Under the pieces are notes generated by a model that did not search any database, had not been told where the DNA came from, and saw only the letters and a program-made list of their open reading frames with translations. DNA of 34,926 nt from Myxococcales bacterium (GTDB lineage Bacteria > Myxococcota_A > Bradymonadia > UBA7976 > UBA1532), in contig CANLBD010000004.1 of the NCBI GenBank assembly GCA_947488215.1, positions 1 to 34,926 on the forward strand, in the 5' to 3' direction. Position 1 is the first letter of the stretch. Every line of letters starts with the position of its first letter. A program made the position numbers and the translations under genes. Below are positions 32,789 through 34,926 of the stretch, in pieces.

Positions 32789-34066
32789 TCAGCCCTGAAT
32801 CGGGCAGCGACCGGCGCCCAGGTGGGCCGCCCACTCGTCGCCAAAGCGCCGCAGGAAGCCCTGAATCGGCATCGCCGCGGCGTCACCGAGGGCGCAGATC
32901 GTGTTGCCCATGATGCGGTTGCAGATGCTCTCGAGCAGGTCGAGCCCGCCGTCGAGCTGCTCACCGTGCTCGAGCTTCTTGATGTTGCGGTACAGCCAGC
33001 CCGTGCCTTCGCGGCAAGGCGTGCACTGCCCACAGCTCTCGTGCTCATAGAAGTGGGCGATGCGCTGCGCGAAGCGGACCGTGCAGACGCCCTCTTCGAA
33101 GACGGTCAGGCAGCCCGTGCCGAGCATGGTGCCCGCCTTCTTCATGTTCTCGAAGTCGAGCGGGATGTCGATCTCGGTGCCGAGCAGCGGCGGGCAGCTC
33201 GATCCGCCGGGGATGTAGCCCTTCATCTTCTTGGGGCCGCGCATGCCGCCGGCGTAGTCCTCGATCAGCTGGCGCGCGGTGATGCCCATGGGCAGCTCCC
33301 ACAAGCCCGGGCGCTTGACGTGGCCCGAGACGCCCCAGATCTTGAGACCGCCGTTCTTTTCGCTGCCCAAGTCCGCGAAGGCCTGCCCGCTATTCTGGAT
33401 AATCCACGGGACGTAGGCGATCGTCTCGACGTTGTTCACGATCGTCGGGCAGTTGAACAGGCCGACGGACGCAGGGAACGGCGGCTTATTCCGCGGCTGG
33501 CCGGGCTTGCCCTCGAGCGACTCGATGAGCGACATCTCCTCGCCGCAGATGTACGCGCCCGCGCCGGGGTGAACGTGAATCTCGCAGTCGAGGCCGCTGC
33601 CGAGGATGTTCTTGCCGATGAGTCCCTTCGCGCGGGCCTCTTCGATGGCGCGCTCGACGTGCTTGATGCACTTGAGCAGCTCACCGCGAATGTAGATGTA
33701 GCAGACCTTTGCCTTGATCGCGTGGCAGGCGATCAGGCAGCCCTCGATGAGCGCGTGCGGGTTGCGCTCCATGATGAGGCGGTCCTTGAACGTGCCCGGC
33801 TCGCCCTCGTCTGCGTTGATGCACAGGTAGATGGGCTTGTCGGTGTTCTTGGGCAGGAAGCCCCACTTGATGCCCGCGGGGAAGCCCGCGCCGCCGCGGC
33901 CGCGCAGGTTGGCCGCTTTGACCTCTTCCTGGACCTTCTCGGGGGTCAGGCCCTCGCGCAGCGTCTTGCGGAGCGCGCCGTAGCCGCCGTGGCGCTCGTA
34001 GCCGGCCAGCGTGTGCAGCTCGGGGTCTTCGAGGTGCGCGGTCAGGATCTTCAGGCCCGTGCTCAT
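32789..34066 (-). CDS. nuoF: NADH-quinone oxidoreductase subunit F
   Basis: GRGGAGFPAGIKWGFLPK; CINADEGEPGTFKDRLIMERNPHALIEG; GAGAYICGEEMSLIESLEG; ESCGQCTPCREGTGWL. Confidence 0.98.
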   Translation of the reverse strand: MSTGLKILTAHLEDPELHTLAGYERHGGYGALRKTLREGLTPEKVQEEVKAANLRGRGGAGFPAGIKWGFLPKNTDKPIYLCINADEGEPGTFKDRLIMERNPHALIEGCLIACHAIKAKVCYIYIRGELLKCIKHVERAIEEARAKGLIGKNILGSGLDCEIHVHPGAGAYICGEEMSLIESLEGKPGQPRNKPPFPASVGLFNCPTIVNNVETIAYVPWIIQNSGQAFADLGSEKNGGLKIWGVSGHVKRPGLWELPMGITARQLIEDYAGGMRGPKKMKGYIPGGSSCPPLLGTEIDIPLDFENMKKAGTMLGTGCLTVFEEGVCTVRFAQRIAHFYEHESCGQCTPCREGTGWLYRNIKKLEHGEQLDGGLDLLESICNRIMGNTICALGDAAAMPIQGFLRRFGDEWAAHLGAGRCPIQG

Positions 34067-34596
34067 GCCGCACCTCCCTCGGTGGCGCGCTTGCGGAGCG
34101 CGTCAATCAGGGCGTCCGCGGAGGCGACGGTCTGCCCCTCGTGGTAGCGGATCGGCCACTCTGAGTCCTTGAGGTCGTTGACCTGAATCGCGGGCGCGGT
34201 GCCGCACGACGCGAGGCACTCGACCTCCTCGAGCGTGAACAGGCCGTCCGCCGTGGTGCCCTTGTTGCCCACGCCGAGCTTGGCCTTGAGGTGCTCGAGG
34301 ATCTCGACGCCCCCCGTCAGCCAGCACGAGGTGTTGGTGCACACCTGCACGTGGAAGCGGCCCACGGGCTTGAGGTTGTACATCGTGTAGAACGACGCGA
34401 CGTGCTGCACCTTGACCGGGGGCACGTCGAGCAGACCGCCGACGTACTCCATGGCCTCGGGGGAGATCCAGCCGAACTCGGCCTGCGCCAAGTGGAGGAC
34501 CGGCAGCAGGGCCGCCTGTCGATGGGGATAGCGCGCGACGATCGTTTCAAATCGCTGCATCGCTGTGGCGGAGAACGCCAGACTCGGTACGCTCAT
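34063..34596 (-). CDS. nuoE: NADH-quinone oxidoreductase subunit E
   Basis: AALLPVLHLAQAEFGWISPEAMEYVGGLLDVPPVKVQHVASFYTMYN; VQVCTNTSCWLTGG; ECLASCGTAPAIQVND ([2Fe-2S] Cys pattern). Start codon chosen at MSVPS; longer ORF reaches 34665. Confidence 0.95.
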   Translation of the reverse strand: MSVPSLAFSATAMQRFETIVARYPHRQAALLPVLHLAQAEFGWISPEAMEYVGGLLDVPPVKVQHVASFYTMYNLKPVGRFHVQVCTNTSCWLTGGVEILEHLKAKLGVGNKGTTADGLFTLEEVECLASCGTAPAIQVNDLKDSEWPIRYHEGQTVASADALIDALRKRATEGGAA

Positions 34597-34636
34597 CGAC
34601 TGCACCTGAGTGTGCTGGGGGCGGGTTTGGGCCGTC

Positions 34637-34665
34637 TGAGTAGTGGACTGACCCCCGCCGGTCAA
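34637..34665 (-). promoter_or_regulatory. Sigma70-like promoter candidate for the nuoE operon
   Basis: Minus-strand TTGACC (34660-34665), 17-bp spacer, TACTCA (34637-34642). Confidence 0.4.
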
Positions 34666-34742
34666 GGAAAAAGCCGGATTGACCGATACCCTGAGAGATG
34701 CGCGGACGCTCAGATCGGCCGCATTTTCTGAGCTTGGAGCTT

Positions 34743-34926
34743 ATGGAACGCAGACAGCACCCCCGCACCCCCGCCATCCTCCGCATCACGTACGAGTCCG
34801 CGGGCGTGCTGAAGACGGACTACGCCGAGAACATCTCGCGCGGCGGCCTGTTCATCTCGACGGACGAGCCGATGGCGGTCGGCACGCCGGTTCAGCTTGA
34901 GCTGAACTGCGTCGGGACGCGCATCA
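34743..34926 (+). CDS. PilZ-domain protein, 3'-truncated by the window end
   Basis: MERRQHPRTPAILRITYESAGVLKTDYAENISRGGLFISTDEPMAVGTPVQLELNC: PilZ RxxxR and N-S-x-G-G-like (NISRGG) motifs. Confidence 0.85.
   Translation, partial: MERRQHPRTPAILRITYESAGVLKTDYAENISRGGLFISTDEPMAVGTPVQLELNCVGTRI

Noticed and set aside
30024-34147. 606-aa and 441-aa plus-strand ORFs antisense to nuoL and nuoF
   Set aside because: Composition (E/H/R/D-rich) mirrors the complementary frame of conserved complex I genes.

Overview
High-GC bacterial chromosomal window with dense coding on both strands. Gene order and style suggest a myxobacterium/deltaproteobacterium-like genome, but this is inference only. Left to right: the 3' part of a CoxM/XdhB-type FAD-binding subunit; a FUSC-like membrane protein; a short transaldolase; DUF3006; a patatin-like lipase; a Ser/Thr kinase; two orphan response regulators; a conserved minus-strand block (tRNA-Gln-prs-rplY-pth-rpsF-rpsR-rplI-dnaB); an AlkC-like DNA glycosylase coupled to a DUF2723/TPR membrane protein; an HU gene; UDP-glucuronate epimerase convergent with UDP-glucose dehydrogenase; aspartokinase; a coupled cysQ-DUF4159-VWA set; cysM and a rhomboid protease; a partial complex I operon (nuoE-F-J-K-L-M-N, lacking nuoG/H/I between F and J); and the start of a PilZ-domain gene. 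Most of this is housekeeping and I see no CRISPR array, transposon or clear-cut new defence system. The best leads are: the repeat/palindrome-rich regulatory island between HU and the epimerase; complementary low-complexity tails on S6 and S18; the split nuo operon; a response regulator with a degenerate GGDEF-like domain next to a receiver-XRE regulator; a patatin with an internal glycine-zipper-like hydrophobic segment; and the coupled AlkC/DUF2723 and cysQ/DUF4159/VWA gene sets. All calls come from reading translations and sequence by eye; no searches were run.
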